Source: Polaromonas sp. (lineage in GTDB: Bacteria > Pseudomonadota > Gammaproteobacteria > Burkholderiales > Burkholderiaceae_C). From it: a stretch of 51,831 nt of DNA. Below, in pieces: positions 1 to 9,412 of this stretch. A program made the position numbers and the translations under genes. Each line of letters opens with the position of its first letter. Within the stretch, counting starts at the first letter, position 1. The notes under the pieces are model-generated. The model worked only from the letters and a program-made list of their open reading frames with translations. It ran no database searches and was not told where the DNA came from. Location: NCBI GenBank assembly GCA_025352405.1, contig JANXTM010000197.1, forward strand, positions 1 to 51,831. The letters are read 5' to 3'.

Positions 1-905
1 ATCAGATGAGCTTGTTGTGGAGCCATTTTGAAACTCCATAGCCCACGTGGCTGGTTTTCAACGTCCACCATGGCCACAATCATGATGGACTCCATCAGGC
101 TAAACGACTCGGGCGACACAAAGCCCTGGAACGCGGCAAACATGGAGCCCGACACACCGCCAAAAGTAGCGCCCATGCCGAATGCCAGCAACTTGAGGTT
201 CCGAGTGTTGATACCCATGGCTTTGGCGGCGATTTCGTCTTCACGAATCGCCATCCAGGCGCGTCCGATGCGGGAGTTTTCAAGACGGTGGCAAATTACC
301 ACCGACACGATCACCAACACCAGGAACAGGTAGTAATACATCGACACCGAGTTGACGGCAAAACCAAAAAACTCATGGTTTTTGCCGAGGTCAAAACCAA
401 AAAACTTGATCGAGTCAATCTGGTTGATACCTTTGGGGCCATTGGTCAGGTTGATTGGGCGATCCAGGTTGTTCAAAAACACACGGATGATTTCACCGAA
501 ACCGAGCGTCACAATGGCCAGATAGTCGCCGCGTAGCTTGAGGGTAGGGGCGCCCAGCATGACGCCGAACAGGCCTGCCACCCCGGCTGCAGCAGGAATG
601 ATGGCCCAGATGGGCAAATGCAGGCCTTCTGGAAAAGCCCGGGCGATCGCCGGAAAAGCCTCGGCCAGATGCGGCGAGCCCAGCAGCGCAGACAGGTAGG
701 CCCCGACTGCAAAAAATGCGACATAGCCCAGGTCAAGCAGACCGGCATAGCCCACCACAATATTCAGGCCCAGGGCCAGCAACACATAGAGCAACGCCAT
801 GTCCACAATGCGCACCCAGGCATTGCCGCCGTTTTGCAACAGCAGTGGCAGAATCAGCAGGCCGACAGCAACGATTAGAAAAGTAAGCAGTTTGTTGGGT
901 TTCAT
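1..905 (-). CDS. livM: Branched-chain amino acid ABC transporter permease LivM (partial, aberrant 3' part)
   Basis: Inner-membrane permease of the Leu/Ile/Val (or related amide/urea) ABC importer, partner of LivH encoded upstream. The frame opens at ATG 903-905 and stays open to the window edge, giving about 301 visible codons. Family-typical stretches are LLALGLNIVVGYAGLLDLGY, PTLKLRGDYLAIVTLGFGEI and GRAWMAIREDEIAAKAMGIN, in the usual order for LivM. After MESIMIVAMV (codon ends near position 66) the expected VLGG-G-IPG transmembrane segment is missing. The frame instead reads DVENQPRGLW and then SFKMAPQQAHL to the edge. PRGLW resembles the motif normally close to the LivM C-terminus, so an internal deletion of several tens of codons is possible. 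The gap to livH is 61 nt, so the two are probably co-transcribed. The permease call is safe; intactness is doubtful. Confidence 0.85.
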   Translation of the reverse strand, partial: MKPNKLLTFLIVAVGLLILPLLLQNGGNAWVRIVDMALLYVLLALGLNIVVGYAGLLDLGYVAFFAVGAYLSALLGSPHLAEAFPAIARAFPEGLHLPIWAIIPAAAGVAGLFGVMLGAPTLKLRGDYLAIVTLGFGEIIRVFLNNLDRPINLTNGPKGINQIDSIKFFGFDLGKNHEFFGFAVNSVSMYYYLFLVLVIVSVVICHRLENSRIGRAWMAIREDEIAAKAMGINTRNLKLLAFGMGATFGGVSGSMFAAFQGFVSPESFSLMESIMIVAMVDVENQPRGLWSFKMAPQQAHL

Positions 906-966
906 GAGAATTTCTCCGTATTTTTTGCTTTGCTTGCGCGGCTTGGTTGGTCAGGTGTAATGGGCG

Positions 967-1896
967 TCACGCCCGGTCTGCCACGCGCTCACCCAACAAG
1001 CCCGAAGGCCGCAGTGTCAACACAAAAATCAGCACGATAAAAGCAAAAATATCGGAGTACTGGCTGCCCAGCACGCCGCCCGTCAGCGGACCAATGTAGC
1101 CCGCCCCGATCGACTCGATCAGGCCCAGCAAAATACCGCCCAGCACGGCCCCGCCAAGATTGCCAATGCCGCCAAACACCGCGGCAGTAAAAGCCTTCAG
1201 GCCAGGCAGGAATCCCATGGTGTGCTGCACCGTGCCGTAGTTGGAGGCATACATCACGCCTGCCAAAGCGGCCAGCACAGCGCCAATGATGAAGGTCGCA
1301 GAAATCACCGTGTCGGGGCGCACACCCATCAACGCTGCAACGCGTGGATTTTCTGCCGTGGCACGCATGGCGCGCCCGAGTCTGGTGTAGTGCACCAGCC
1401 ACATCAGCACTGCCAAAGAAATCGCCGTCGTGCCTAGAATAAAAATCTGGGTCACGGTGATTACTGCGCCTGCGATCTGTATCGGTTCAGGCGGTAACAA
1501 GGTCGGATAGGGCTTGTAATTGGGCTTCCAGATGATCATGGCCAGCGTTTGCAGCAACAGCGACATACCGATGGCTGTGATCAGCGGGGCCAGCTTGGGT
1601 GAATTGCGCAGCGGCCGGTAAGCGATTTTTTCAATCGCAAAATTAAGCGCACCACACACCACGAACGCAATCAACAAGGAAATGAGCAAAATGATCCAGC
1701 CGGGTGTGCCGGGCATGGATTCCTGCATGAAACCGATGATGGTCCAGCTGGTCAGCGCACCGACCATGAGGACTTCCCCATGCGCAAAGTTGATCAGGTT
1801 AATGATGCCGTACACCATGGTGTAGCCCAGAGCGATCAAGGCATACATGCTGCCGAGAACCAGACCATTGATGATCTGTTGCAGGAATATTTCCAT
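967..1896 (-). CDS. livH: Branched-chain amino acid ABC transporter permease LivH
   Basis: First of the two transmembrane subunits of a LivFGHMJ-type importer for branched-chain amino acids. The protein has 309 residues, the usual LivH length, and is almost entirely hydrophobic helices. The N-terminus FLQQIINGLVLGSMYALIAL and the following GYTMVYGIINLINFAHGE are signature LivH sequence. The cytoplasmic coupling loop that contacts the ATPases is seen as GRAMRATAENPRVAALMGV. The C-terminal half keeps FGGIGNLGGAVLGG and ends with LRPSGLLGE. The ATG at 1894-1896 is the first start in the frame. livM follows on the same strand after 61 nt. The periplasmic binding protein is not in the window, so the exact substrate (amino acid, amide or urea) cannot be fixed from sequence alone. 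Confidence 0.93.
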   Translation of the reverse strand: MEIFLQQIINGLVLGSMYALIALGYTMVYGIINLINFAHGEVLMVGALTSWTIIGFMQESMPGTPGWIILLISLLIAFVVCGALNFAIEKIAYRPLRNSPKLAPLITAIGMSLLLQTLAMIIWKPNYKPYPTLLPPEPIQIAGAVITVTQIFILGTTAISLAVLMWLVHYTRLGRAMRATAENPRVAALMGVRPDTVISATFIIGAVLAALAGVMYASNYGTVQHTMGFLPGLKAFTAAVFGGIGNLGGAVLGGILLGLIESIGAGYIGPLTGGVLGSQYSDIFAFIVLIFVLTLRPSGLLGERVADRA

Positions 1897-2180
1897 AATT
1901 TGAGTCTTCCTTAACGTAACGGTCTTGAACCGAATGGTTTATCTCTTGTGCCCACCTGCTCGCCCGCGCATGGGTGCCAGGCAGCCATCAAACGCTCGAG
2001 CTAACAAAAAGCCCGCCCTAGAAAACCAGATGTCTGGACTTGGAGGCGAGCTGATGGGCGAATTGTAGCCATGGGTATCAAGCTAGAATCGAGCCAGCGT
2101 GCTGGTTTTCGAGGGGTTTACCCTTGCGAAAGACGTGCACGGGCTATTGGGCGGATGTTATCAGCGGGATTTTAGTTTTA

Positions 2181-3548
2181 TTAGTTCTTCTGATGATTCT
2201 TGGATTTGAGCTCATTTAACTTATCAGCAATCTTGATCTCCAGACCGCGATTGACCGGCCGGTACCACGCCGGAGCCGCCATGCCCTCGGGGAAATAGTT
2301 CTCACCTGCAGCAAAGCCCCCCTCTTCATCGTGTGCATAGCGGTAGTTTTTGCCGTAATCAAGCGACTTCATGAGCTTGGTGGGAGCGTTGCGCAAGTGC
2401 AAAGGCACCGGGCGGGTGGCGTCTTGCTTGATAAAAGCCTTGGCTTCGTTGAACGCCTTGTAAACCGCATTGGATTTGGGTGCCACAGCCAGGTACACCA
2501 CGCACTGCGCCAGCGCCAGTTCGCCTTCGGGGCTGCCCAAGCGCTCGTACACTTCGGCGGCATCGAGTGCCATACGCAGCGCACGCGGGTCTGCCAGGCC
2601 GATGTCTTCACTGGCCATTCGAATCAGGCGGCGCGCCATGTATTTTGGCTCGGCACCACCGTCAAGCATGCGCATGAACCAATACAGGGCTGCGTCAGGG
2701 TCAGAGCCACGCACGGATTTGTGCAGGGCTGAAATGGTGTCGTAGAACTGCTCGCCGCCCTTGTCGTAGCGGCGCATGCGTTCGCCCAGCACTTTAATTA
2801 GCCAGGCGTCGGTCACATTGGTTATTTTTTCACCTGGCGGTTGGCCAGATTTAAAGTTTTGCGCCGCCACGCCCAGTGATTCCAGCGTGTTGAGCAAGCG
2901 CCGGGCATCGCCATCAGCATAGGCAACCAGACGGTCAACGGCGTCAGGTGCTATATTTTCTATAGCGCCTAGCGCCCGACTTTTCTGGGCAACAGCCACT
3001 ATTTTCTTTAAGTCTGCTTCTTGAAGCGGTTGCAGCACGTAGACCACGGCACGTGACAACAGCGCGGAGTTGACCTCAAACGAAGGGTTTTCAGTGGTGG
3101 CCCCAATAAAGGTGAAGAGCCCGCTTTCGACATGCGGCAAAAACGCATCCTGCTGGCTTTTGTTGAAGCGGTGCACCTCATCGACAAACACAATCGTGCG
3201 CTTTGCGCTACCGCCGCCCTGCCCTTGCCAGACATTGGCCTGCTCGACCGCCTCTCGGATTTCCTTGACACCGCCGAGCACCGCTGAGATGGTAATGAAG
3301 TGCGCATCAAAACTGCTCGCCATCAACCGTGCAATGGTGGTTTTACCCACGCCGGGTGGTCCCCACAAAATGCAGCTGTGCGGCTGACCTGACTCGAACG
3401 CAATACGCAGCGGCATGCCCTCGCCCAGCAGATGCTGCTGGCCAATGACTTCGCCCAGGGTTTGCGGACGCAAGCGCTCGGCAAGGGGAATGTTGATTTT
3501 TTCCGCTTTACTGCTAACCATGTTGGCAAAGCTATTGGCGGCTGACAT
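2181..3548 (-). CDS. rarA: Replication-associated recombination protein A (RarA/MgsA), AAA+ ATPase
   Basis: Clamp-loader-like AAA+ ATPase acting at stalled or gapped replication forks with SSB. It has 455 residues, close to the E. coli protein. Visible motifs are LAERLRPQTLGEVIGQQHLL at the N-terminus, Walker A GPPGVGKT at residues 63-70, Walker B FVDEVHRFNK with D123/E124, sensor 1 IGATTENPSFEVN and the arginine-finger region ALLSRAVVYVL. The C-terminal tetramerisation domain contains YWFMRMLDGGAEPKYMARRL and EDIGLADPRAL. The coding sequence contains a 17-bp palindrome (2950-2966) encoding part of SRALGAIENIAP, a poorly conserved linker. The start overlaps the end of lolA by 17 nt, so the genes are probably translated from one message. 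Confidence 0.95.
   Translation of the reverse strand: MSAANSFANMVSSKAEKINIPLAERLRPQTLGEVIGQQHLLGEGMPLRIAFESGQPHSCILWGPPGVGKTTIARLMASSFDAHFITISAVLGGVKEIREAVEQANVWQGQGGGSAKRTIVFVDEVHRFNKSQQDAFLPHVESGLFTFIGATTENPSFEVNSALLSRAVVYVLQPLQEADLKKIVAVAQKSRALGAIENIAPDAVDRLVAYADGDARRLLNTLESLGVAAQNFKSGQPPGEKITNVTDAWLIKVLGERMRRYDKGGEQFYDTISALHKSVRGSDPDAALYWFMRMLDGGAEPKYMARRLIRMASEDIGLADPRALRMALDAAEVYERLGSPEGELALAQCVVYLAVAPKSNAVYKAFNEAKAFIKQDATRPVPLHLRNAPTKLMKSLDYGKNYRYAHDEEGGFAAGENYFPEGMAAPAWYRPVNRGLEIKIADKLNELKSKNHQKN
2950..2966. repeat. GCTATA/TATAGC palindrome inside rarA
   Basis: GCTATA-TTTTC-TATAGC, perfect 6-bp arms with a 5-nt AT-rich loop, in a GC-rich gene. It belongs to the short palindrome family also seen at 14974, 24864 and 31594. 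Confidence 0.6.
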
Positions 3549-4245
3549 CCGCGCCGGGTGGCGGCTTGAACTGAAAGCTGACTGCAGCCAACGACGGGTT
3601 GACCTCGAATTGGCTAAAAGTCATGACAGAGCGCTGGCCAAAGCTGTCCAGAATCTCCAGCACGGCTAATTCGCTGGCTTTAAAACCCACGCTGATGCTC
3701 TGCAGTTGCCCGTCTTTGGTTTTGGGCGTGGCCTGCACCCACTGCAACCCGGATTTTTCAGGCAAGGCGGTGAGCTTGAAATCAGCCTGCAGACCTTTGA
3801 GGTCTGCCGCTGCGGCAATCACGGCGGCTGGGGTGCCATTTAAGGTTTGCGCGAGGGCGCGTGCGGTCACCTGGTTCAGGTCTACGTCATACAGCCACAG
3901 CGTTTGCCCATCCGCGACGATGCTTTGCTCGAACGGCTTTTTATACAAAAACTTGAAGCGGTTGGGACGCAAAAACTCAAACGAGCCACTGGAGGTTTTG
4001 GTTTTGGCCACCTGCCCTTCCTTGACCGGGCTGGTCACCACCTGCGTGAAAGAAGCACGGCCGCTCTTGGTGCTTTTGACAAAATTTTCCAGGCTTTGCA
4101 AACCATTTAATCCATTGAGGCTGGCTTCCTGGGCACCAGCAGCTATTGAAAAGATGGCAATGGCAGCAACTGCAAACCCCTGACAGCATCTGGAAGGCCA
4201 CGTGCGCAAGCATGGCGCCTTGAGTTTCGGGAAAGTAATAGTCAT
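3532..4245 (-). CDS. lolA: Outer-membrane lipoprotein carrier protein LolA
   Basis: Periplasmic chaperone that takes lipoproteins from LolCDE and delivers them to LolB at the outer membrane. The mature part shows SLENFVKSTKSGRASFTQVV, then SGSFEFLRPNRFKFLYKKPF and VADGQTLWLYDVDLNQVTAR, which are the LolA core beta-strands and the arginine-containing lid region. The chosen ATG at 4243-4245 gives 237 residues with a long n-region and the hydrophobic stretch GFAVAAIAIFSIAAGAQ, with likely cleavage after AGA. An in-frame TTG at 4276-4278 would add 11 residues. Neither start has a convincing ribosome binding site, so the start is uncertain. The gene lies just after ftsK and overlaps rarA, an ftsK-lolA-rarA order known in many proteobacteria. 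Confidence 0.9.
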   Translation of the reverse strand: MTITFPKLKAPCLRTWPSRCCQGFAVAAIAIFSIAAGAQEASLNGLNGLQSLENFVKSTKSGRASFTQVVTSPVKEGQVAKTKTSSGSFEFLRPNRFKFLYKKPFEQSIVADGQTLWLYDVDLNQVTARALAQTLNGTPAAVIAAAADLKGLQADFKLTALPEKSGLQWVQATPKTKDGQLQSISVGFKASELAVLEILDSFGQRSVMTFSQFEVNPSLAAVSFQFKPPPGADVSRQ

Positions 4246-4287
4246 CGTGGGTAAAAGTGTGGGGGATAGCGGTGACAAGTCTTGTCG

Positions 4288-6630
4288 TCATTCAGCCCGT
4301 GCGGGCACCAGAATGTCGCGCTGGCCGCTGCCTGACATGGCGCTGATCAGCCCGGCTTTTTCCATCTCCTCCAGCATGCGGGCGGAACGGTTGTAGCCAA
4401 TCTTCAGATGGCGCTGCACCAATGAAATTGACGCCTTGCGATTTTTAAGAACGATTTCAACGGCCTGGTCGTACATCGGGTCTTTTTCATCCCCTTTGCC
4501 GCCCGACGCACTCAGGTCGCCGCCCAAATCGCCGCCCTCACCGTCAACGATACCGCCTTCCAGCACACCGTCAATGTAATTAGGTTCGCCCTGGGCCTTC
4601 AGGTAAGCGACCACGCGGTGGACTTCGTCGTCGCTGACAAAAGCGCCGTGCACGCGCACCGGGAAGCCGGTGCCGCTGGGCATGTACAGCATGTCACCCA
4701 TGCCGAGCAGTGCTTCGGCGCCCATCTGGTCAAGAATGGTGCGGCTGTCGATTTTGCTGGAGACCTGAAAGGAAAGCCGCGTCGGAATGTTGGCCTTGAT
4801 CAGGCCGGTGATCACGTCCACGCTGGGGCGCTGTGTGGCCAGCACCAGGTGTATGCCTGCGGCGCGGGCTTTTTGTGCCAGGCGCGCAATCAGTTCTTCG
4901 ATCTTTTTGCCGACCACCATCATCAGGTCGGCCAACTCGTCAATCACCACCACAATGTAAGGCAAGCGTTCAAGGGGCTCGGGCTGTTCAGGCGTCAGGC
5001 TGAACGGGTTGTAGATGAACTCACCTTTGGCCTTGGCCTCGTCGATTTTGACGTTGTAGCCGGCCAGATTGCGCACGCCAAGCTTGCTCATCAGCTTGTA
5101 GCGTTTTTCCATTTCCATCACGCACCAGTTCAGGCCATGTGCAGCCTGCCGCATATCCGTCACCACCGGGCACAGCAGATGCGGAATGCCCTCGTACACG
5201 CTCATTTCCAGCATCTTTGGGTCAATCAGCAGCAGCCGCACATCACGCGCATCGGCCTTGTAAAGCAGGCTCAAAATCATGGCGTTGATACCAACCGACT
5301 TGCCCGAACCCGTGGTACCCGCCACCAGGCAGTGCGGCATTTTGGCCAGGTCTGCCACTACGGCGTTGCCGCCGATATCCTTGCCCAGACCAATCGTGAG
5401 CAGCGACTTCGCCTCGTTGTAAACCTGCGATCCCAAAATCTCGCTGAGCTTGATGGACTGACGTTTGGCGTTGGGCAATTCCAGCGCCATGAAGTTTTTA
5501 CCGGGTATGGTTTCAATAACGCGGATGGACACCAAACTCAGCGCACGCGCCAGGTCTTTGGCCAGATTAACCACCTGCGAGCCCTTGACGCCGGTGGCGG
5601 GCTCAATTTCATACCGGGTGATGACCGGACCCGGTGCAGCGGCAACCACGCGCACTTCAACACCAAAGTCTCTGAGCTTTTTCTCAATAAGGCGGGACGT
5701 CATTTCCAGCGTTTCAGGTGCTACGCTTTCCTGGCGCAACAAGGCACCGTCCAGCAGGTCAACCTGCGGCAGCTTGGAGTCTGGCATTTCGGTGAACAGC
5801 GGTTTTTGCCGCTCTTTGGTCACGCGCTCGCTTTTGGGAATCTCGACCAGTGTGGGTTCTATAAAAACGGGCACCGAGTGGTGTTCTTCAATCCCGATAC
5901 GCTCGTCTACCAGGGTTTCTTCGCGCTCGCGGGCAGCCAGCTTGCCAAAAGCCAGATCTTCTGCGATCTCGCGTTTTTCGCGCCTGGAGTCAACCAGGTT
6001 GGCGATCCACTCGCCCACGCGCTGTGCCGTATGGGCCCACGAAAAACCGAACACGCTTGAAACCGCGATCACGCCGAGTGCAATTAACACCAGCCCGGAG
6101 CCCGCAAAACCTAGCCATTTCACCCCCGCGACGCCGACCAGAAAGCCCAGCGCGCCACCGGCGTGATCGGGCAGCCGGCCTTCAAACCGATACAGGCGAG
6201 ACCACTCCAGGCTGCTGCTGGCTACCAGCAGGAGCAGCAGGCACAACCAGAACTTGAGCCGACTCGAATGCAAAGGGCCGGCGCTTGCAAGCGACTCACC
6301 GCGCAGCCAGCGAGCCAGACATACCAGCCACACGCGCGCACCTGCGGCCAGCATCCACCAGACAGAAAAACCGAGCAAAAAATAACTGGCATCGGCAAGC
6401 CAGGCCCCGAGCCGGCCACCCCAATTACGTGCCGCGCCAGCCGCATTGAGGCCGCCAGACGTTGACCAGGCAGCATCTTGCTGTGAATAGCTGAGCAGTG
6501 CGGCCAGCCAGAAAACCAACCCAAGCAGACCGAGAATCAGGCCCACTTCATGAGCAAAGCGTTTAACGCCGCCAGGGGCATCGCCTGCTTGCGGGTTTCG
6601 GGAGTTCAAAGTGTCGAGTGAATAAGTCAT
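4288..6630 (-). CDS. ftsK: DNA translocase FtsK
   Basis: Septum-anchored DNA pump that clears the chromosome from the division plane and activates XerCD at dif. It has 780 residues, a short-linker form compared with the E. coli protein of about 1330. The N-terminal 200 residues hold about four membrane helices (for example [20 protein letters not shown]). A short linker rich in charged residues follows. The motor domain has [20 protein letters not shown], Walker [11 protein letters not shown] near residue 440, Walker [14 protein letters not shown], and [20 protein letters not shown]. The C-terminal gamma winged helix is present ([20 protein letters not shown]), which binds KOPS-like sites. 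lolA follows closely downstream on the same strand. Confidence 0.97.
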   Translation of the reverse strand: MTYSLDTLNSRNPQAGDAPGGVKRFAHEVGLILGLLGLVFWLAALLSYSQQDAAWSTSGGLNAAGAARNWGGRLGAWLADASYFLLGFSVWWMLAAGARVWLVCLARWLRGESLASAGPLHSSRLKFWLCLLLLLVASSSLEWSRLYRFEGRLPDHAGGALGFLVGVAGVKWLGFAGSGLVLIALGVIAVSSVFGFSWAHTAQRVGEWIANLVDSRREKREIAEDLAFGKLAAREREETLVDERIGIEEHHSVPVFIEPTLVEIPKSERVTKERQKPLFTEMPDSKLPQVDLLDGALLRQESVAPETLEMTSRLIEKKLRDFGVEVRVVAAAPGPVITRYEIEPATGVKGSQVVNLAKDLARALSLVSIRVIETIPGKNFMALELPNAKRQSIKLSEILGSQVYNEAKSLLTIGLGKDIGGNAVVADLAKMPHCLVAGTTGSGKSVGINAMILSLLYKADARDVRLLLIDPKMLEMSVYEGIPHLLCPVVTDMRQAAHGLNWCVMEMEKRYKLMSKLGVRNLAGYNVKIDEAKAKGEFIYNPFSLTPEQPEPLERLPYIVVVIDELADLMMVVGKKIEELIARLAQKARAAGIHLVLATQRPSVDVITGLIKANIPTRLSFQVSSKIDSRTILDQMGAEALLGMGDMLYMPSGTGFPVRVHGAFVSDDEVHRVVAYLKAQGEPNYIDGVLEGGIVDGEGGDLGGDLSASGGKGDEKDPMYDQAVEIVLKNRKASISLVQRHLKIGYNRSARMLEEMEKAGLISAMSGSGQRDILVPARAE

Positions 6631-6694
6631 AAGCCTGCGCTAAAGCTTACCTCACTTGACTGGCTGCCAGACGCAGCAGTTCACCACACCGGGC

Positions 6695-7381
6695 TCAACC
6701 AGCCCGTTCCAGTCCGTTCAAACGCTCCTTCACCAGCATGGAGCCATCCGCACGGGTTTCGACGAAGCCACGCTCTTCAAGGTCTTTCATCACGCGGCTA
6801 ACCATCTCACGGGACGCACCGACCATTTTGGCCAGATCCTGGCGGGACACTTTGTCACGAATGATGGTGTCGCCTCGGGCGTCAGGACTTGAGAATTCCA
6901 GCAAGGCTTTGGCGACCCGGCCGTAAACATCCATCAGGGCCAGGGACTCGATCTTGCTGTCGGCGTGGCGCAAGCGCTGTACCAGGCCCTTCATCACGGC
7001 ATAGGCCATCGACGAGTTCTCTGACAAGCATCTTGTGAACTCAAGCCGCCCCAGCATCAGCACGTCGATTTGAATTTCCGCGCGCACTGTGGCCGAGTGG
7101 GGTTCGTTATCAATCAGGCTCATCTCGCCGATGTAGTCCCCAGGATGCATGGTCGCCAGAATCACCTCCCGACCGCGTGCATCAGAAGTCATGACGCGGG
7201 CGCGCCCGGTCAGGATGATAGAAAGTGCATTTGATTTTTTCCCCTGCTCGACAATTGACTCCCCACGCTTGAACCGGGCTTTGACAATTGCATTGGAGAC
7301 AGCTTCAGCCTGACTGGCCGTGAGCATTGAAAACAGTGGAACGCGGCGAAGAAGTTCCAGGTTGGAGACTATCGTGGACAT
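6695..7381 (-). CDS. Crp/Fnr-family transcriptional regulator
   Basis: Cyclic-nucleotide-binding-fold regulator of 228 residues. The N-terminal beta-roll shows LLRRVPLFSMLTASQAEAVS and GESIVEQGKKSNALSIILTG, then HPGDYIGEMSLIDNEPHSAT, which matches the phosphate-binding-cassette region of CRP-like proteins. The C-terminal helix-turn-helix is VSRQDLAKMVGASREMVSRV, close in pattern to CRP and Vfr recognition helices. No cysteine cluster of the FNR type is present, so it is not an FNR oxygen sensor. The ATG at 7379-7381 is chosen over one 10 codons upstream because AGAGGAA lies 6 nt before it. It is divergent from trxB across about 180 nt. The effector (cAMP or another nucleotide) and the targets cannot be read from the sequence. 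Confidence 0.9.
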   Translation of the reverse strand: MSTIVSNLELLRRVPLFSMLTASQAEAVSNAIVKARFKRGESIVEQGKKSNALSIILTGRARVMTSDARGREVILATMHPGDYIGEMSLIDNEPHSATVRAEIQIDVLMLGRLEFTRCLSENSSMAYAVMKGLVQRLRHADSKIESLALMDVYGRVAKALLEFSSPDARGDTIIRDKVSRQDLAKMVGASREMVSRVMKDLEERGFVETRADGSMLVKERLNGLERAG

Positions 7382-7523
7382 ACATGTTTCCTCTTTGTTC
7401 GCCGCTGGCAACGCGCTGCTGAGTACCTACAATCGGAGTTTTCTTGGTCAAACGCGTCATCGGATTCAAACCGACGGGACGCTGTCGGCACCATTTTCCA
7501 ACAGCAGAAGTGCCCGACTGTAA

Positions 7524-8504
<981 letters not shown>

Positions 8505-8550
8505 AATAACGACTGCGTCGGCCGTATCCGGAAGATATCGGGCTTGCCGG

Positions 8551-8579
8551 TTGAATTCATAAAGTTTTCAGGCTATAAT
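8551..8579 (+). promoter_or_regulatory. Sigma-70-type promoter of rpmB-rpmG
   Basis: A TTGAAT hexamer at 8551-8556 and a perfect TATAAT at 8574-8579 are separated by exactly 17 nt, 69 nt before the rpmB start. This matches the housekeeping sigma-70 consensus well and fits a highly expressed ribosomal protein operon. Read directly from sequence; transcription itself is inferred. Confidence 0.8.
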
Positions 8580-8647
8580 CATTGGCTAAGCTTCTCACCC
8601 AGCACGGGTATTGGCATCCGATTTCTTATTTTTTACGGAGAGTGCTC

Positions 8648-8881
8648 ATGGCACGCGTCTGTCAGGTAACGGGCAAAGGCCCGATGGTGGGGAACAACGT
8701 TTCTCACGCAAACAACAAAACCAAGCGCCGGTTCTTGCCTAATCTGCAGTACCGCCGCTTTTGGGTCGAGACCGAAAACCGTTGGGTGCGCTTGCGTATC
8801 ACAACCGCCGGTCTGCGTTTGATCGACAAAAAAGGCATTGACGCGATCCTGGTGGATCTTCGTGCCCGCGGTGAAGTCTAA
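8648..8881 (+). CDS. rpmB: 50S ribosomal protein L28
   Basis: Ribosomal large-subunit protein of 77 residues. It begins [20 protein letters not shown] and continues [20 protein letters not shown], characteristic of L28. The ATG at 8648 is preceded by GGAG with good spacing; a longer open frame from 8582 lies in the promoter and leader and is not used. The rpmG start is 11 nt after the stop, the common L28-L33 arrangement. One strong promoter lies upstream and one terminator closes the pair. Confidence 0.97.
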   Translation: MARVCQVTGKGPMVGNNVSHANNKTKRRFLPNLQYRRFWVETENRWVRLRITTAGLRLIDKKGIDAILVDLRARGEV

Positions 8882-8892
8882 GGAGAACTGAC

Positions 8893-9060
8893 ATGGCAAA
8901 AGGCGCACGCGAAAAAATCAAGCTGGAATCAACCGCCGGCACTGGTCACTTCTACACGACCACCAAAAACAAGAAAACCACGCCGGACAAAATGCTGATC
9001 ATGAAGTTTGATCCAAAAGCCCGCAAGCACGTGGAATACAAAGAGATCAAGTTGAAGTAA
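8893..9060 (+). CDS. rpmG: 50S ribosomal protein L33
   Basis: Ribosomal large-subunit protein of 55 residues, beginning [20 protein letters not shown] and then [20 protein letters not shown]. It is of the cysteine-free L33 type, without the CxxC pairs of the zinc-binding paralogue, so it does not need zinc. AAGGAG sits 8 nt before the ATG. It is the second gene of the rpmB-rpmG operon and is followed by a rho-independent terminator. Confidence 0.96.
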   Translation: MAKGAREKIKLESTAGTGHFYTTTKNKKTTPDKMLIMKFDPKARKHVEYKEIKLK

Positions 9061-9107
9061 TTCAGACTTATTTCTGCAGTTCTTGGCAGCAATATACCAG
9101 CTGCACC

Positions 9108-9140
9108 AAAAAAACCCGCCACACGACAGCGGGTTTTTTT
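9108..9140 (+). terminator. Rho-independent terminator after rpmG
   Basis: A perfect 12-bp stem, with arms 9108-9119 (seven A then CCCGC) and 9129-9140 (GCGGG then seven T) around a 9-nt loop, ends in a T-run. It lies 48 nt after the rpmG stop and is the clearest terminator in the window. Confidence 0.93.
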
Positions 9141-9326
9141 ACGTCTTTCGTTTTTAACCCTGGATCAACCTGCCCTTTGTGTCTGTCCGAGCACTGGTTT
9201 GCTTGAGCATTCGCTTCTGGCCCATCATACAGACGACGATCCTGGCACAGACTTTGGGATGGCGTGCCAGAGCACTGACTGGAAAGTCAAGCGCCTCACA
9301 TACTGCAGGCTCACGCGCAAACCCAT

Positions 9327-9364
9327 AAAAAAACCGCCTTGGCGAAATATCACCAGGCGGTTTT
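9327..9364 (-). terminator. Rho-independent terminator after the desaturase gene
   Basis: Arms AAAACCGCCT (9330-9339) and AGGCGGTTTT (9355-9364) form a 10-bp stem. Read on the minus strand it is followed by a T-run (9327-9333), as expected for a transcript of the desaturase gene that ends at 9413. It may work in both directions. Confidence 0.85.
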
Positions 9365-9412
9365 ACTCAAGGTTTGCAGCGCAGACTCAGGCGAACAATC
9401 CAATCGCTAATG

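Larger units (their letters stand above)
9061..9412. other. Gene-less stretch between rpmG and the desaturase gene
   Basis: This 352-nt spacer between convergent genes holds two terminators facing each other, at 9108-9140 and 9327-9364. Between them I see no convincing gene. The open frame across 9199-9570 runs through the second terminator and the opposing gene and has no ribosome binding site. Confidence 0.7.

Noticed and set aside
4618..6060. Long plus-strand open frame of 480 codons opposite ftsK
   Set aside because: It is antisense to the conserved ftsK motor domain, its His/Gln-rich product resembles no family, and it has no ribosome binding site; a by-product of GC-rich codon use.
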